Below are positions 18,350 to 27,313 of a DNA stretch of 64,000 nt, piece after piece. A model generated the notes under the pieces. The model saw only the letters and a program-made list of their open reading frames with translations, made no database searches and was not told the origin of the DNA. Within the stretch, counting starts at the first letter, position 1. Every line of letters starts with the position of its first letter. Where the stretch lies: positions 62,001-126,000 of the forward strand of contig JAXHNR010000001.1 in NCBI GenBank assembly GCA_034520215.1, read 5' to 3'. The stretch is from Candidatus Krumholzibacteriota bacterium. GTDB lineage: Bacteria > Krumholzibacteriota > Krumholzibacteriia > Krumholzibacteriales > WJIX01. Made by a program: the position numbers and the translations under genes.

Positions 18350-19312
18350 ATGATTAAGGAAATTTCCGCCCGGGAGCTTGATCCCGAAGATTTTATAATA
18401 AATAAGGTCAAGGAGATAAGAGATGCTGTTGGTGATGATATCGCGATCAACGCTCTTTCAGGCGGCGTCGATTCTTCTACCGTTACCATGCTTGGCAGCA
18501 GAGCTCTGGGGGATCGGATGGAAACCGTCTTTATCGAGAACGGACTTATGAGGGAAGGGGAATCTGAACAAGTCGCGAGACTTTTCAAGAAATCAGGAAT
18601 AAAAGTTGAAATAGTTGACGCCAGGAGTGAGTTTTTAGCAGCGCTTGAAGGTGTCACCGATCCCGAGGAGAAGCGTGAGGTTATAACTCAGACTTTCTAC
18701 AAAGTTGTTTTTGGGCGCATAGTGGATGAGACGGGTGCCAAATGTCTTCTCCAGGGTACCATTTTGACAGATATAGACGAGACTCTGGCCGGAATCAAAA
18801 GACAGCATAACGTTTGCAAACAAATGGGAATTGACCCGCAGGAGGATTTCGGCTATAAAATCATCGAGCCGCTGATTCAGCTTCGCAAGGACGGTGTGAG
18901 GAAAGTGGGAAGTGCTCTCGGGCTGCCGGCTGAACTCTTCGAGCGTATACCTTTCCCCGGACCCGCGCTTGCGGCGCGCGTGATAGGCGAGGTAACGCGG
19001 GATCGTGTTGAAACGGTTAGAAAAGCTACGAAGGTTGTTGAAAAGATTCTGAGAGACACGGGGGCATTTCAGTATATGGCGATTCTTCATCAGGACCGCG
19101 TAACCGGCATGAGAGACGGTGAGAGAGATTTCGGCCAGCAGATTGAGATACGCTGCTGGGAGAGCAAAGACGCGCGAACCGGAAGTCCCACATGGCTGCA
19201 CTTCGAAACTCTTGAAAAGCTGGCCGAAGAGATTACTCGCTCCGTGCCCGGAGTTGTAAGTGTTACATACAATATAACTTCTAAACCTCCTTCCACTATC
19301 GAGGCGATCTGA
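18350..19312 (+). CDS. guaAB: GMP synthase ATP-pyrophosphatase subunit-like (split GuaA, C-terminal half)
   Basis: 320 aa corresponding to the ATP-PPase and dimerisation domains of GMP synthase, which aminates XMP to GMP. The PP-loop is LSGGVDSST (36-44); the C-terminus keeps SKPPSTIE, which binds XMP in the family. There is no glutamine amidotransferase domain and none is encoded nearby, so ammonia would come from a separate subunit (archaeal-type split) or be free. Two signatures are unusual: RIPFPGPALAAR where most enzymes have RHPFPGPGLAIR, and GTILTDIDET where they have GTxxPDxIES. It may be a divergent GuaA branch or a paralog. AAGGAG precedes the ATG. Confidence 0.8.
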   Translation: MIKEISARELDPEDFIINKVKEIRDAVGDDIAINALSGGVDSSTVTMLGSRALGDRMETVFIENGLMREGESEQVARLFKKSGIKVEIVDARSEFLAALEGVTDPEEKREVITQTFYKVVFGRIVDETGAKCLLQGTILTDIDETLAGIKRQHNVCKQMGIDPQEDFGYKIIEPLIQLRKDGVRKVGSALGLPAELFERIPFPGPALAARVIGEVTRDRVETVRKATKVVEKILRDTGAFQYMAILHQDRVTGMRDGERDFGQQIEIRCWESKDARTGSPTWLHFETLEKLAEEITRSVPGVVSVTYNITSKPPSTIEAI

Positions 19313-19332
19313 CGAAAGGGGCGGCGGAGCTT

Positions 19333-19358
19333 AAAAACCCTGATATCGTTCTCAGGGT
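19333..19358 (-). terminator. Intrinsic terminator of the YfcC-type gene
   Basis: On the minus strand ACCCTGA (19358-19352) and TCAGGGT (19343-19337) form a 7-bp stem with an 8-nt loop, followed by TTTTT (19337-19333). It lies 64 nt beyond the stop of the minus-strand transporter gene and 20 nt after the plus-strand guaA subunit. On the plus strand no T-run follows. Confidence 0.6.
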
Positions 19359-19421
19359 AAACTTATTGGGCAACGAGTAAACTCTATCGCCGCGGCGGAA
19401 AGAAATGCGCCCCCTTGAAAA

Positions 19422-20807
19422 TCAATTCCAGCCGGAAAGAACAGGCCATACCAGAAGAAGAAGGGATATAATAAAGAAGCATATCTGCATGAGAAAATTC
19501 CACCTGAACCACTTCTCGTATGGAATCTTCGCCATAGCCAGAGTTCCGACAGTTACGCCCGATGTGGGAATTATCATGTTTGTGAATCCGTCTCCCAGTT
19601 GATAGGCAAGGATGGCGGTCTGTCTTGTTATCCCCGAGAGATCCGCCAGCGGAGCCATAACAGGCATCGTAAGAGCCGCCTTGGTCGAACCGCTCGGTAT
19701 AAAGAAATTGAAGGCGAGCTGGATTATATACTGAAAATCGGCAGCCGCCATTCTGGGTAATCCCGAGACTGACTGTGCCATATAGTACAGAATAGTGTCC
19801 ATAATACCGCCCTGTTCGAGGATAACTATGATTCCTCCTACAAATCCCACGACAAGAGCGGCCGACACCATATCTTTGCACCCCTTAATAAATGAATCGG
19901 CTATGCTGTTCATACTCTGTCCCGAAATAACAGCGCTTGCGAGTCCCATCGCGAGAAACAATCCGGCTATCTCCTTTATATACCACTGAAAAACAATCAC
20001 GCCTAATATCATAAAGATTATGCCGAGAAGCAGTATAAGCAGACAGGCGCTGTGCCTCCAGGTGAATTCCCTTATCGATTCCTGCTTTTCCTTGAGTTCT
20101 TTTCGTTTTTCCCGGTCAAGTTCGTACATAACGCTTTTTTCAGGGGATTTCTTTATCCTTGCCGCGTAAACCATCACCCAGGCAATAGTAAATCCGGTAA
20201 CGATAAACCATATAATCAACCGGTACCCCATTCCGGAAAGTGGTTTGATTCCGGAAAGGCCCTGGGCGATCTGAAGGGTGAAAGGATTAATGAAAGCTCC
20301 GGCGAACCCCACTCCCGCGGCTAGAAATGTCAAACAGACCCCCACTATGGAATCGTAACCGAGACTTATAGCGAGAGGAACGAAGATCAGAACAAAAGGC
20401 ATTGCCTCCTCGCACATACCGAACACGGCTCCGAAAAGGGAGAAAATAGTCATAACAATCGGAATAACGAGAAATTCCCTGCCCTTGAGCGCGTTTACGA
20501 GTTTCCCGATTCCGGCGGTAATCGATCCGGTTTCATTGAGCATATAGAAAGCGCCTCCGACTATAAATATGAAGGCGATTATCTCACTGAGTTTCAGGAA
20601 TCCTTTTATCGGGGCGGTAAATATTTCAAGTCCCTGCGGATCCGATTCTGTTTTTCTGAAAGTATCCTCCACGATAACCGTCCGCTTCACACCTTTTACT
20701 TCCTTTTCCATCCTGTCGTATTCTCCGCCGGGCAGGACCCAGGTCAATGCCGCTGAGATAACAATCAGGGTAAAGACTATCACAAAAACATTCGGTATTT
20801 TTTTCAT
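19422..20807 (-). CDS. YfcC family (DcuC superfamily) transporter
   Basis: 461-aa inner-membrane protein with about 12 hydrophobic helices. Family marks are the N-terminal MKKIPNVFVIVFTLIVISA followed by TWVLPGGEYDR, the signature GFAGAFINPFTLQIAQ, and a second re-entrant motif near FFIPSGSTKAAL. YfcC members are predicted basic amino-acid or peptide transporters; the substrate cannot be read here. GGGAG sits 7 nt before the ATG. It stands alone between its terminator and a 243-nt gap (20808-21050) in which I see no gene. Confidence 0.85.
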   Translation of the reverse strand: MKKIPNVFVIVFTLIVISAALTWVLPGGEYDRMEKEVKGVKRTVIVEDTFRKTESDPQGLEIFTAPIKGFLKLSEIIAFIFIVGGAFYMLNETGSITAGIGKLVNALKGREFLVIPIVMTIFSLFGAVFGMCEEAMPFVLIFVPLAISLGYDSIVGVCLTFLAAGVGFAGAFINPFTLQIAQGLSGIKPLSGMGYRLIIWFIVTGFTIAWVMVYAARIKKSPEKSVMYELDREKRKELKEKQESIREFTWRHSACLLILLLGIIFMILGVIVFQWYIKEIAGLFLAMGLASAVISGQSMNSIADSFIKGCKDMVSAALVVGFVGGIIVILEQGGIMDTILYYMAQSVSGLPRMAAADFQYIIQLAFNFFIPSGSTKAALTMPVMAPLADLSGITRQTAILAYQLGDGFTNMIIPTSGVTVGTLAMAKIPYEKWFRWNFLMQICFFIISLLLLVWPVLSGWN

Positions 20808-21050
20808 CTATTTCTCCCGAAAAATATTCGAGTTTTAAGTACCATGTGATAATAACCTAATATCATAAAAGCTTAAAAACAAATCCGGGGGGAATATAAT
20901 TTTATCCCTGAGAGTGTAAAATTCAAAAGAGCTGTCAGATATTTTTTCCTGAAACCATTTCGTTCCTTCATAATATTAAATAAATATTGCGAAGGATCTA
21001 AATGAATATGCTTTTTATGCGGCTGAAATAATCTTTTTATCGCGGGGCGC

Positions 21051-21611
21051 CTATTCAGGAGTTTCAATAGATCTTCCGCTGACGGCGAATTCAGCTCCCC
21101 CGATATGGTGAATCAGTTCGAGCCGGCCGCTGAAATCCCATTTTCCGTTTGAGTAGGCATCTTCCCGTACCTGGGCCCGGAGTATATCCGCTATCAGAAG
21201 GGAGCTGTATCCCATATCGACGACCTGTGAGATTCTGCATTCTATCCTGGCCGCGGCTTCGGCCACCATGGGCGCTGAAATCTCTTTTGCTTCAACTCTG
21301 CTGAGTCCGGCTTCTTTGAATTTGTCCCGCACATCCCTTCCGCTGTTCTTGCCGCAGTAGATAACCGACTCTGCCAGTCCAATATCCGGTATGTTGATAC
21401 CGAATTCCCCTGTCTTTTTTATGAAGCCGTATGTGTAATGGCCTTTTCCACTGAGTATAGCGACCATGGGAGGTTTTTTCCTGAGGGGCATGTTCCAGGC
21501 TACAGAGAAGATATTATCCTCTTTTCCGTCTCCGGCTGTGATAAGAAGAACTGACCCGGGAGTCAGCAGTCTGTGAGGATTAGCCGTTTCAATGTATTTG
21601 CCGCCTGACAT
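21051..21611 (-). CDS. Flavin reductase-like FMN-binding split-barrel protein
   Basis: 186 aa of the flavin reductase/flavoredoxin family: NPHRLLTPGSVLLITAG at the start, FSVAWNMPLRKKPPMVAI (the FMN phosphate region) and GEFGINIP. Cytosolic FMN-binding electron carrier or reductase. Last gene of a minus-strand operon behind an exported ferredoxin-type DUF362 protein and a DUF4405-like membrane protein; the 30-nt spacing suggests cotranscription. Confidence 0.88.
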   Translation of the reverse strand: MSGGKYIETANPHRLLTPGSVLLITAGDGKEDNIFSVAWNMPLRKKPPMVAILSGKGHYTYGFIKKTGEFGINIPDIGLAESVIYCGKNSGRDVRDKFKEAGLSRVEAKEISAPMVAEAAARIECRISQVVDMGYSSLLIADILRAQVREDAYSNGKWDFSGRLELIHHIGGAEFAVSGRSIETPE

Positions 21612-21641
21612 TTAGTAGATCTCCTTCCGTGGAAGTCACTG

Positions 21642-22733
21642 TCAAACATTTTTTAAATCGTAGTTAATATTCCCCATTTTTATCTCACTGGCATAATTGA
21701 TCTGATGATTACCGCTCACAGAATTTACCTTTAGAAACGTATCTTCAGAGCCGTATGCCTTATTTACCATATCCAAGCTGGCTTTTTCGACAGCCACAAT
21801 GTCCGTGGATGCCAGAACACCTACATCCTCCATGAAGGGTTTTTTTGCCCATCCGGCACAATCACAATCCTTGGAAATATTAGCCGCCACATTTATAAAT
21901 ACCGCGTTCTTAGCTTCGCAAATACCCTTGGCATATTCACATAACCGCTCCATGAAAACGTTGTTTTTTGTGCTGCCCCAGGGTACATCAAAAGCCCCTA
22001 CGGGGCAGATAGTAAGACAGCTGCCGCATCCGATGCACTTTTCGGGATCGATTTTGAGGGGTTCGATTGTGATTGCTCCGCCCGGACAATTATTAACGCA
22101 TGCCCCGCACTGGATACATTTTGACGGATCATATTTTGGGATTGTAGAAGCGTGCATTGCCATTTTTCCGGCTACAGATCCCATGCCCATTGACGCGTTT
22201 TTGATAGCGCCGCCGAAACCCGACATGCCGTGACCTTTGAAGTGCGTGAAAAATACGATGGTGTCGTAATTATCAATATGGCTGCCCGTAATAATCTTTT
22301 TGTAGTGTTTGCCGTCAACGGGAATTTCCTTGTCGCCTTCGGCGTCAATGATGTCTATGGGCGCGAAATCAAATCCGTGATTTTTTGCCAGCTGGATATG
22401 GCTTTCTTTGTCATTCCGCCATTTGCTGACATATAACACACTCGTTTCTATCAAGGTGGCGTCTAGTTTTTGAGCGAGGGGTTTTAGCATGTGTGGTTCG
22501 ATGTAATTCTTGTTTCCTTCTTCGCCAAAGTGAACCTTGATCGCGACTTTCCCCTTTACGTGTTCTTCAATTTTGTCGAAAACCTCTAAAACGCCTTCAG
22601 GTGAACTTTTTTTGCTGAAGAATACATTAGATCTTGCTTTTTTCCGGCCAAAGATGATTTCGGGATATGACAGCGCGAGCGCGAAAGAACCGGTTGCCGC
22701 GATGAATTCCCGACGAGTGATCTTATTACCCAT
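21642..22733 (-). CDS. DUF362 protein with two 4Fe-4S clusters, Tat signal
   Basis: 363 aa. The N-terminus MGNKITRREFIAATGSFALA is a twin-arginine-type signal, so the folded Fe-S protein is probably exported. The DUF362 domain covers most of the protein, with VHFGEEGNKNYIEP and FKGHGMSGFGGAIKN. A two-cluster ferredoxin segment is inserted: C206-C209-C212-C216 and C233-C236-C239-C243. Members are often annotated as ferredoxin-like; no reaction is established. GGGAGG precedes the ATG. It lies 21 nt after the membrane gene and 30 nt before the flavin reductase gene. Confidence 0.88.
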   Translation of the reverse strand: MGNKITRREFIAATGSFALALSYPEIIFGRKKARSNVFFSKKSSPEGVLEVFDKIEEHVKGKVAIKVHFGEEGNKNYIEPHMLKPLAQKLDATLIETSVLYVSKWRNDKESHIQLAKNHGFDFAPIDIIDAEGDKEIPVDGKHYKKIITGSHIDNYDTIVFFTHFKGHGMSGFGGAIKNASMGMGSVAGKMAMHASTIPKYDPSKCIQCGACVNNCPGGAITIEPLKIDPEKCIGCGSCLTICPVGAFDVPWGSTKNNVFMERLCEYAKGICEAKNAVFINVAANISKDCDCAGWAKKPFMEDVGVLASTDIVAVEKASLDMVNKAYGSEDTFLKVNSVSGNHQINYASEIKMGNINYDLKNV

Positions 22734-22754
22734 AATTTGCCTCCCGCAATAAAA

Positions 22755-23366
22755 TCAAAGAATGAAAGATAACATTTTGTCCCTTCCCTTAAGGTGTATA
22801 AAATATTTCCAGTGCCATATTATATGAAACAGGGAAATTACAAACATTGCAATGCCAAACTCAACGTGCCAGAACAACAAATCGTAATAGAACGAGAATG
22901 TAATTCCGTAGCTTACCAGAATAGCCAGAACAGCGCCAGTAATACCGGATACAAGGAAAGTGATTAATAAGAGAATATTCCAGATCTTTCTGTGTTTTGA
23001 CCGTTTGATTTTTCCCTTATTTTCGAGAGACAGAGTGATAAAATAAATTAAAGTCAAAGTCAGAGCTATGGGGATAAAATAATAATTTATCACTTCTTTC
23101 GTTTCCTCTTGAGTGTCAGCGTTATTCTGAACGTCATTTGCGGTTATTCTATCTTCCGGCGGGATTTGTGACAAATCACAGATGCTGTCGTTGTCTGTAT
23201 CGATGTATTTACAACATGTTCCGGGAAAGGGTTCGTTTTTCCTCCCAAATGGACAATTATTCCATTCAGTTCCGTTCAACGGCCCGTTAATTATTAAAAT
23301 AAAAAGTATAAAAACGGGTATTAATATATTCCCGGTTTTATATAGATGTGTAAGAGGCTGTTTCAT
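22755..23366 (-). CDS. DUF4405-like membrane protein with exported Cys-rich metal-site segment
   Basis: 203 aa. One N-terminal membrane segment (15-35), then an exported stretch CPFGRKNEPFPGTCCKYIDTD ending DNDSICDLSQ, which resembles Asp-rich calcium loops, then three more membrane helices (about 93-110, 127-150, 165-185). Histidines in the last helices (LLFWHVE, LFHIIWHWKYF) suggest a cytochrome b-like heme site, as proposed for DUF4405 relatives; this is inference. First gene of the minus-strand redox operon and a plausible membrane partner for the exported DUF362 ferredoxin. Confidence 0.75.
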   Translation of the reverse strand: MKQPLTHLYKTGNILIPVFILFILIINGPLNGTEWNNCPFGRKNEPFPGTCCKYIDTDNDSICDLSQIPPEDRITANDVQNNADTQEETKEVINYYFIPIALTLTLIYFITLSLENKGKIKRSKHRKIWNILLLITFLVSGITGAVLAILVSYGITFSFYYDLLFWHVEFGIAMFVISLFHIIWHWKYFIHLKGRDKMLSFIL

Positions 23367-23591
23367 ACTCAGAACCTTTTGTGTATAAGTAAAATCGGGG
23401 GTTACCAGATATCAGAGAAAATTTCCTCATCAGTAATAGGTCACTTCTCTCAGGCTTCGTAAGGAACATATAAGATTCCGGCAAATGCTATTCGCAATTT
23501 GGCTGGATGGAAGAATAATTTCATCTCATCCGCAAACGGACCTAAAAATCATCATAGGAATTATAAGAGTAAAAAGTCGGCGAGTCAACGT

Positions 23592-23600
23592 CTTGTTAAT
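23592..23600. repeat. Target-site duplication, left of mobile repeat copy 1
   Basis: CTTGTTAAT at 23592-23600 is repeated exactly at 23881-23889, directly after the other end of the 280-bp element: a 9-bp target duplication. Confidence 0.65.
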
Positions 23601-23880
23601 TTGGAGTTCCCCCAATTTTTACATGTTCTTTGTATATCCGGCTATTGGTATTGTCAAAAACGCCGTCTATTTCCCCTGCGAGGAAATAGCGTCTCCCGCT
23701 CTCAGACTCGCTCTTTCTGCCCCTTCGGGCCAGAAAACCATGCCCGCTCGTCTTCCGAGAGGGTTTTGAAATACCAATAGCCGGATAGAAACTAAATATC
23801 AATTCCACTTATCATTATGGGTAATTACTTGATAGTTATGCCATTACTAAAATATTGCCCTGATTTCGAGGAATGTCCTG
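23601..23880. mobile_element. MITE-like mobile repeat, copy 1
   Basis: 280 bp without coding capacity, from TTGGAGTT to AATGTCCTG. The ends are imperfect inverted repeats sharing GGAnnTTCC (left GGAGTTCC, with one base fewer in this copy; right read inward GGACATTCC). A 9-bp direct repeat flanks it exactly. Inside, a 153-bp core (23635-23787) is closed by a 24-bp stem. Copy 2 at 28748-29027 has the same length and is nearly identical; copy 3 at 46599-46906 is diverged. The gap 23367-24143 holds only this element, a fragment of a second end and the 5' region of the S46 peptidase gene. No transposase is encoded, so it would need one in trans. Confidence 0.8.
23635..23787. repeat. Structured core of repeat copy 1
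   Basis: The outer stem 23635-23659/23764-23787 is perfect apart from one bulged G. Inner hairpins include CTATTTCC/GGAAATAG with a 7-nt loop, TTTCTG..CCC/GGG..CAGAAA with a TTC loop, and a small stem near TCTTCCGAGA. The fold is a long stem capped by a multi-branched head. Confidence 0.8.
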
Positions 23881-23889
23881 CTTGTTAAT
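23881..23889. repeat. Target-site duplication, right of mobile repeat copy 1
   Basis: CTTGTTAAT, identical to 23592-23600. Confidence 0.65.
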
Positions 23890-23911
23890 TTGGAGTTCCT
23901 CCAATATTTTT
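23890..23911. repeat. Fragment of another repeat end
   Basis: Right after the duplication the sequence TTGGAGTTCCTCCAATATTT closely repeats the left end of the element (TTGGAGTTCCCCCAATTTTT). It looks like a truncated older copy, or a target already containing an element end. Confidence 0.5.
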
Positions 23912-24143
23912 AATTCGATGTCGATAATCAGTCTCCTCTCATTCTCCAGCTGAGTTAAAAGGTCGCGTCAGATCAGCTCGAGGAAAGGTCAGCGCTGCGT
24001 CCATGCAGTGACAGGGAAACTTTAAATCTGTAAAATAACCGATAAATGAGTGCTTTTCCGATTTATCCTTTTTTGTTATATTTTCATCCTAAATCAGAAG
24101 AGTAACAAACAGTAGTAACAATCTTATAGAGAAGGAGGTTTTG

Positions 24144-26312
24144 ATGAGGTTTAAAGCGGTTGTATCTGTATTGGCGCTTTTTGTTCTTCTTGCCGCTTTC
24201 CCTGTCTCAGCCGAAGAAGGTATGTGGCAGCTCGATAAAATAGGCGATAATCTCTTCGAGCAGATGAAAGATCTGGGTCTTGAGCTTTCGCGGGATGAAA
24301 TCTATATGCCTGAAGGTGGTGGAATTGCTTCCGCTATAGTCGATCTTGGCGGAGGAACCGGTTCATTTGTTTCCGGCAAGGGATTGATTCTAACCAATCA
24401 TCATGTGGCTTTTGCGGCTCTTCAGAGGTCGAGTTCAACGGAGAGCAATTTCATAGAAAAAGGTTTTTACGCGGATTCATACGACAGAGAAATCAAAGCC
24501 CCCGGTTATAGGGCGTCCGTTCTGCTTTCTATTGAAGATGTATCCGATGAAGTGCTCGGCGCGGCGAAGGGGCTTGAAGGTGTTGAAAGGTACGAAGCTA
24601 TCGAAAACAAGACAAAAGCGCTTGTCAAGAAAGCTGAAGAAGGAAAAGACGTAAAGTGCCGAGTTTCGAGTTTCTACGGAGGAATGCTCTATAAACTCTT
24701 TACCTATTTTACCATGAAGGATGTAAGGATCGTTTATGCTCCTCCGAAATCGATCGGGAATTACGGAGGCGATATTGATAACTGGATGTGGCCCAGGCAC
24801 ACGGGTGATTTCTCGTTCTTCAGGGCTTATGTCGCTCCTGACGGAAGTTCCGCGGAATATTCCGAGGAGAATGTTCCTTTCGAGCCCGACGTTCATCTTA
24901 CTATTTCAACAGAGGGGTACGAGAAGGATGACTATACGATGATAATAGGTTTTCCCGGAAGTACGATGCGTTACCGTTCATCATATTCGGTGGGGTCCAA
25001 TCAGAACTGGAGCTATCCTCTAAGGATAAAAGTCTTCGGCGAAATGATAGATCTATTCAAGAAAGCGGCGAAGGAAAAACCCGCCGCGGCTATAAAAGTG
25101 GCTTCCTTTGATCAGATGCTGAATAACGCGATGAAGAATTACAAGGGTATGCTGGAGGGTTTCAAAAAAGCCGGCCTTCTTGACTTGAAGGTTAAGGAAG
25201 AAAAGCAGTTCAAGGAATGGCTGAACGGGAACAAGAAAATGAAAAAGAAATACGGCGATCTTCTCCCATCCATAGAGTCTCTTTACAAGGAACAGGAAAC
25301 TTACCGTGAAAAGAGTTTTGTCATGGGACTTGCCAGTTTCGGGTGTCAGATGCTCAGGGCCGCCAACATACTTGTAAGATGGAGTGAGGAAAAAACCAAG
25401 GATGACCTGGAGAGAGATCCCGGATATATGGAGAGGGATACCACAAAACTTAAAACCGGTCTCAGAACCATCCAGATGAGTTATGATGAAGGTGTGGATA
25501 AAAAGGTTCTTAAGTATTTTCTGGCAAAATCCCGGGAGCTTCCCGAAGAGCAGAGAGTAGAGGCATTCGACAGTTTACTGGCGGCAGCGGACGGCAGTGA
25601 TCCTGAAAGCAGGATTAATGACGCTGTAGAAAAGCTCTACGAGAAAACCGATCTCGGTAAAGTAAATGAAAGGCTGCGTGTTTTTGAACTCTCACGCCGG
25701 GAAGTTTTAGAGTCTGAAGATCCCTTCATCAGGTTGGCGCTGAGCCTTGCCCCTGAAAGAAGGGAGATGGAAAAGCGCGGCAAGAAATTCAGCGGTGAGA
25801 TATCAACTCTGAGACCTAGGTTGATAAAAGCATACAGAAAGTTCAAGGGCGGAGCTTCCTATCCGGACGCGAACAGCACGATTCGCCTTACCTTTGGAAC
25901 TGTAAGGGGATATTCACCCTCAGAAGATATTAATTACGGTTACGTTACTTCCCTCAGCGGTGTTGTTGAAAAACATACCGGGGAAGCGCCCTTTGACTGT
26001 CCGGAGAAACTGCGCGAGATCAGCAAGGCGGGGGATTACGGAAAGTATGAGGACGAATCACTCGGGGATGTGCCCGTTGATTTCCTTTCAACCTGTGATA
26101 TAACGGGAGGAAACTCCGGAAGCCCCATAATGAACGGTAAGGGAGAATTAATAGGCGCGGCTTTTGACGGAAATTACGAAAGTATATCCGCCGATTACCT
26201 TTTTGACGAGGATCTGACAAGATGTATAAGTGTGGATTCACGTTACATTCTTTTCATTCTCGACAGGTACAGTGGAGCGGATAAACTTCTTGAGGAGCTA
26301 ACGATACACTAA
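24144..26312 (+). CDS. S46 family serine peptidase (dipeptidyl peptidase 7/11 type)
   Basis: 722 aa with a Sec signal peptide (residues 1-23, cleavage after VSA), so periplasmic or surface-exposed. S46 peptidases release dipeptides from peptide N-termini. Catalytic marks: LTNHHV (H86), GDIDNWMWPRHTGDF (Asp at 210/212) and GGNSGSP with nucleophile S658. The residue just before the catalytic-domain C-terminus that sets P1 preference cannot be judged here. AGGAGG (24133-24138) is 5 nt from ATG 24144; a TTG at 24141 is too close to be the start. It is flanked upstream by repeat copy 1 and downstream by a strong terminator, so it forms a single-gene unit. Fits peptide-based nutrition. Confidence 0.93.
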   Translation: MRFKAVVSVLALFVLLAAFPVSAEEGMWQLDKIGDNLFEQMKDLGLELSRDEIYMPEGGGIASAIVDLGGGTGSFVSGKGLILTNHHVAFAALQRSSSTESNFIEKGFYADSYDREIKAPGYRASVLLSIEDVSDEVLGAAKGLEGVERYEAIENKTKALVKKAEEGKDVKCRVSSFYGGMLYKLFTYFTMKDVRIVYAPPKSIGNYGGDIDNWMWPRHTGDFSFFRAYVAPDGSSAEYSEENVPFEPDVHLTISTEGYEKDDYTMIIGFPGSTMRYRSSYSVGSNQNWSYPLRIKVFGEMIDLFKKAAKEKPAAAIKVASFDQMLNNAMKNYKGMLEGFKKAGLLDLKVKEEKQFKEWLNGNKKMKKKYGDLLPSIESLYKEQETYREKSFVMGLASFGCQMLRAANILVRWSEEKTKDDLERDPGYMERDTTKLKTGLRTIQMSYDEGVDKKVLKYFLAKSRELPEEQRVEAFDSLLAAADGSDPESRINDAVEKLYEKTDLGKVNERLRVFELSRREVLESEDPFIRLALSLAPERREMEKRGKKFSGEISTLRPRLIKAYRKFKGGASYPDANSTIRLTFGTVRGYSPSEDINYGYVTSLSGVVEKHTGEAPFDCPEKLREISKAGDYGKYEDESLGDVPVDFLSTCDITGGNSGSPIMNGKGELIGAAFDGNYESISADYLFDEDLTRCISVDSRYILFILDRYSGADKLLEELTIH

Positions 26313-26343
26313 TGCCGCAAGTACATTATAATTAATGAATGTT

Positions 26344-26379
26344 ACTGGCGGGAGAGGACGCTCTTCCGCCGGTTTTTTT
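26344..26379 (+). terminator. Intrinsic terminator after S46 peptidase gene
   Basis: Stem ACTGGCGGGAGAG (26344-26356) with CTCTTCCGCCGGT (26361-26373), 13 pairs including G-T pairs, loop GACG, followed by a run of seven T (26373-26379). Confidence 0.9.
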
Positions 26380-26395
26380 ACAAAGGAAAGCATAA

Positions 26396-27271
26396 ATGGG
26401 GGAATTCTTCGCGTTATTATGCGCTTTAATATGGGGACTTGCCGTAATATGCTTCAAAAGGTCGGGAGAGAGCGTGTCCCCGTTCGCTCTTACTCTATTC
26501 CGTGTGGGTGTGACAAGTTTTCTTCTTGTTCTTACCGTTAAGATCACGGGAGAAAAGATATGGAACAACGCTCCTCCCCAAGATTATCTGATTCTCTTTG
26601 CCAGCGGTGTTATAGCTATCGCGGTATCTGACACTATGTTTCATCACGCTCTTAATGAAATCGGCGCCGGGCTTATGGCCATTATGGATTGTTTCTATTC
26701 CCCCTCAGTTATATTATTTGCCTTTCTGCTTCTGGGGGAAGGAATAGGAATTCCTCAATTTGCGGGAATGTTTCTTGTCTTTACGGCCATATTTGTTTCT
26801 TCCAGGCATAAGCCGCCTCCGGGAAAATCCAGGCGGGAGTTGATAATTGGACTCCTCTGGGGAGTGGGAGCCATGGTGACACTCGGATTCGGAGTTGTAA
26901 TAGCAAAACCGGTGCTTTCAAGGTCATCGCTCATATGGGCAACCGCGGTCAGGCAACTGGGAAGTCTGTTTGTTCTTATTCCTGCGGCTCTTATTTCAGG
27001 GAAGAGGAAGAAATACTTTTCCGTTTTCAAACCTTCGGCGAGCTGGAAATTTTCTCTCCCCGGAACAATTCTCGGATCGTATCTGGCTCTTATTTTCTGG
27101 TTGGGTGGAATGAAATATACCAAAGCGGGAACAGCAGCGATACTCAATCAGACCAGCACGATATATGTAATCATCTTCGCGGCCATATTTCTGGATGAAC
27201 CTTTTACAAAGCGCAAATTTGTCTCGGTGGTACTGGCATTTGCCGGTATACTGCTTGTGAGTTTTGGTTAA
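26396..27271 (+). CDS. EamA/DMT family transporter
   Basis: 291-aa inner-membrane protein with ten predicted helices arranged as two EamA repeats (about 3-135 and 150-290). Each repeat ends in the typical LLGEGIGIPQFAGM / LDEPFTKRKFVSVVLAFAGI pattern. Members export metabolites or amino acids; the substrate is unknown. It begins 17 nt after the T-run of the preceding terminator, so it needs its own promoter or readthrough, and lies 42 nt before the next gene. Confidence 0.9.
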   Translation: MGEFFALLCALIWGLAVICFKRSGESVSPFALTLFRVGVTSFLLVLTVKITGEKIWNNAPPQDYLILFASGVIAIAVSDTMFHHALNEIGAGLMAIMDCFYSPSVILFAFLLLGEGIGIPQFAGMFLVFTAIFVSSRHKPPPGKSRRELIIGLLWGVGAMVTLGFGVVIAKPVLSRSSLIWATAVRQLGSLFVLIPAALISGKRKKYFSVFKPSASWKFSLPGTILGSYLALIFWLGGMKYTKAGTAAILNQTSTIYVIIFAAIFLDEPFTKRKFVSVVLAFAGILLVSFG

Positions 27272-27313
27272 CTGATCACAGTTTATGTCAGATATGCTTC
27301 CTGGAGGCGTATA

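Noticed and set aside
18350..19312. PP-loop enzyme as the missing lasso cyclase
   Set aside because: It is 22 kb from the RiPP genes, has its own promoter and carries GMP synthase C-terminal signatures rather than asparagine synthetase ones.
23485..23808. Short ORFs on both strands inside repeat copy 1
   Set aside because: They follow the hairpin sequence, have no ribosome sites and are not kept in copy 3.
23592..23911. CRISPR or clustered-repeat array
   Set aside because: There are only single interspersed copies with internal inverted repeats; no regularly spaced short repeats and no cas genes.
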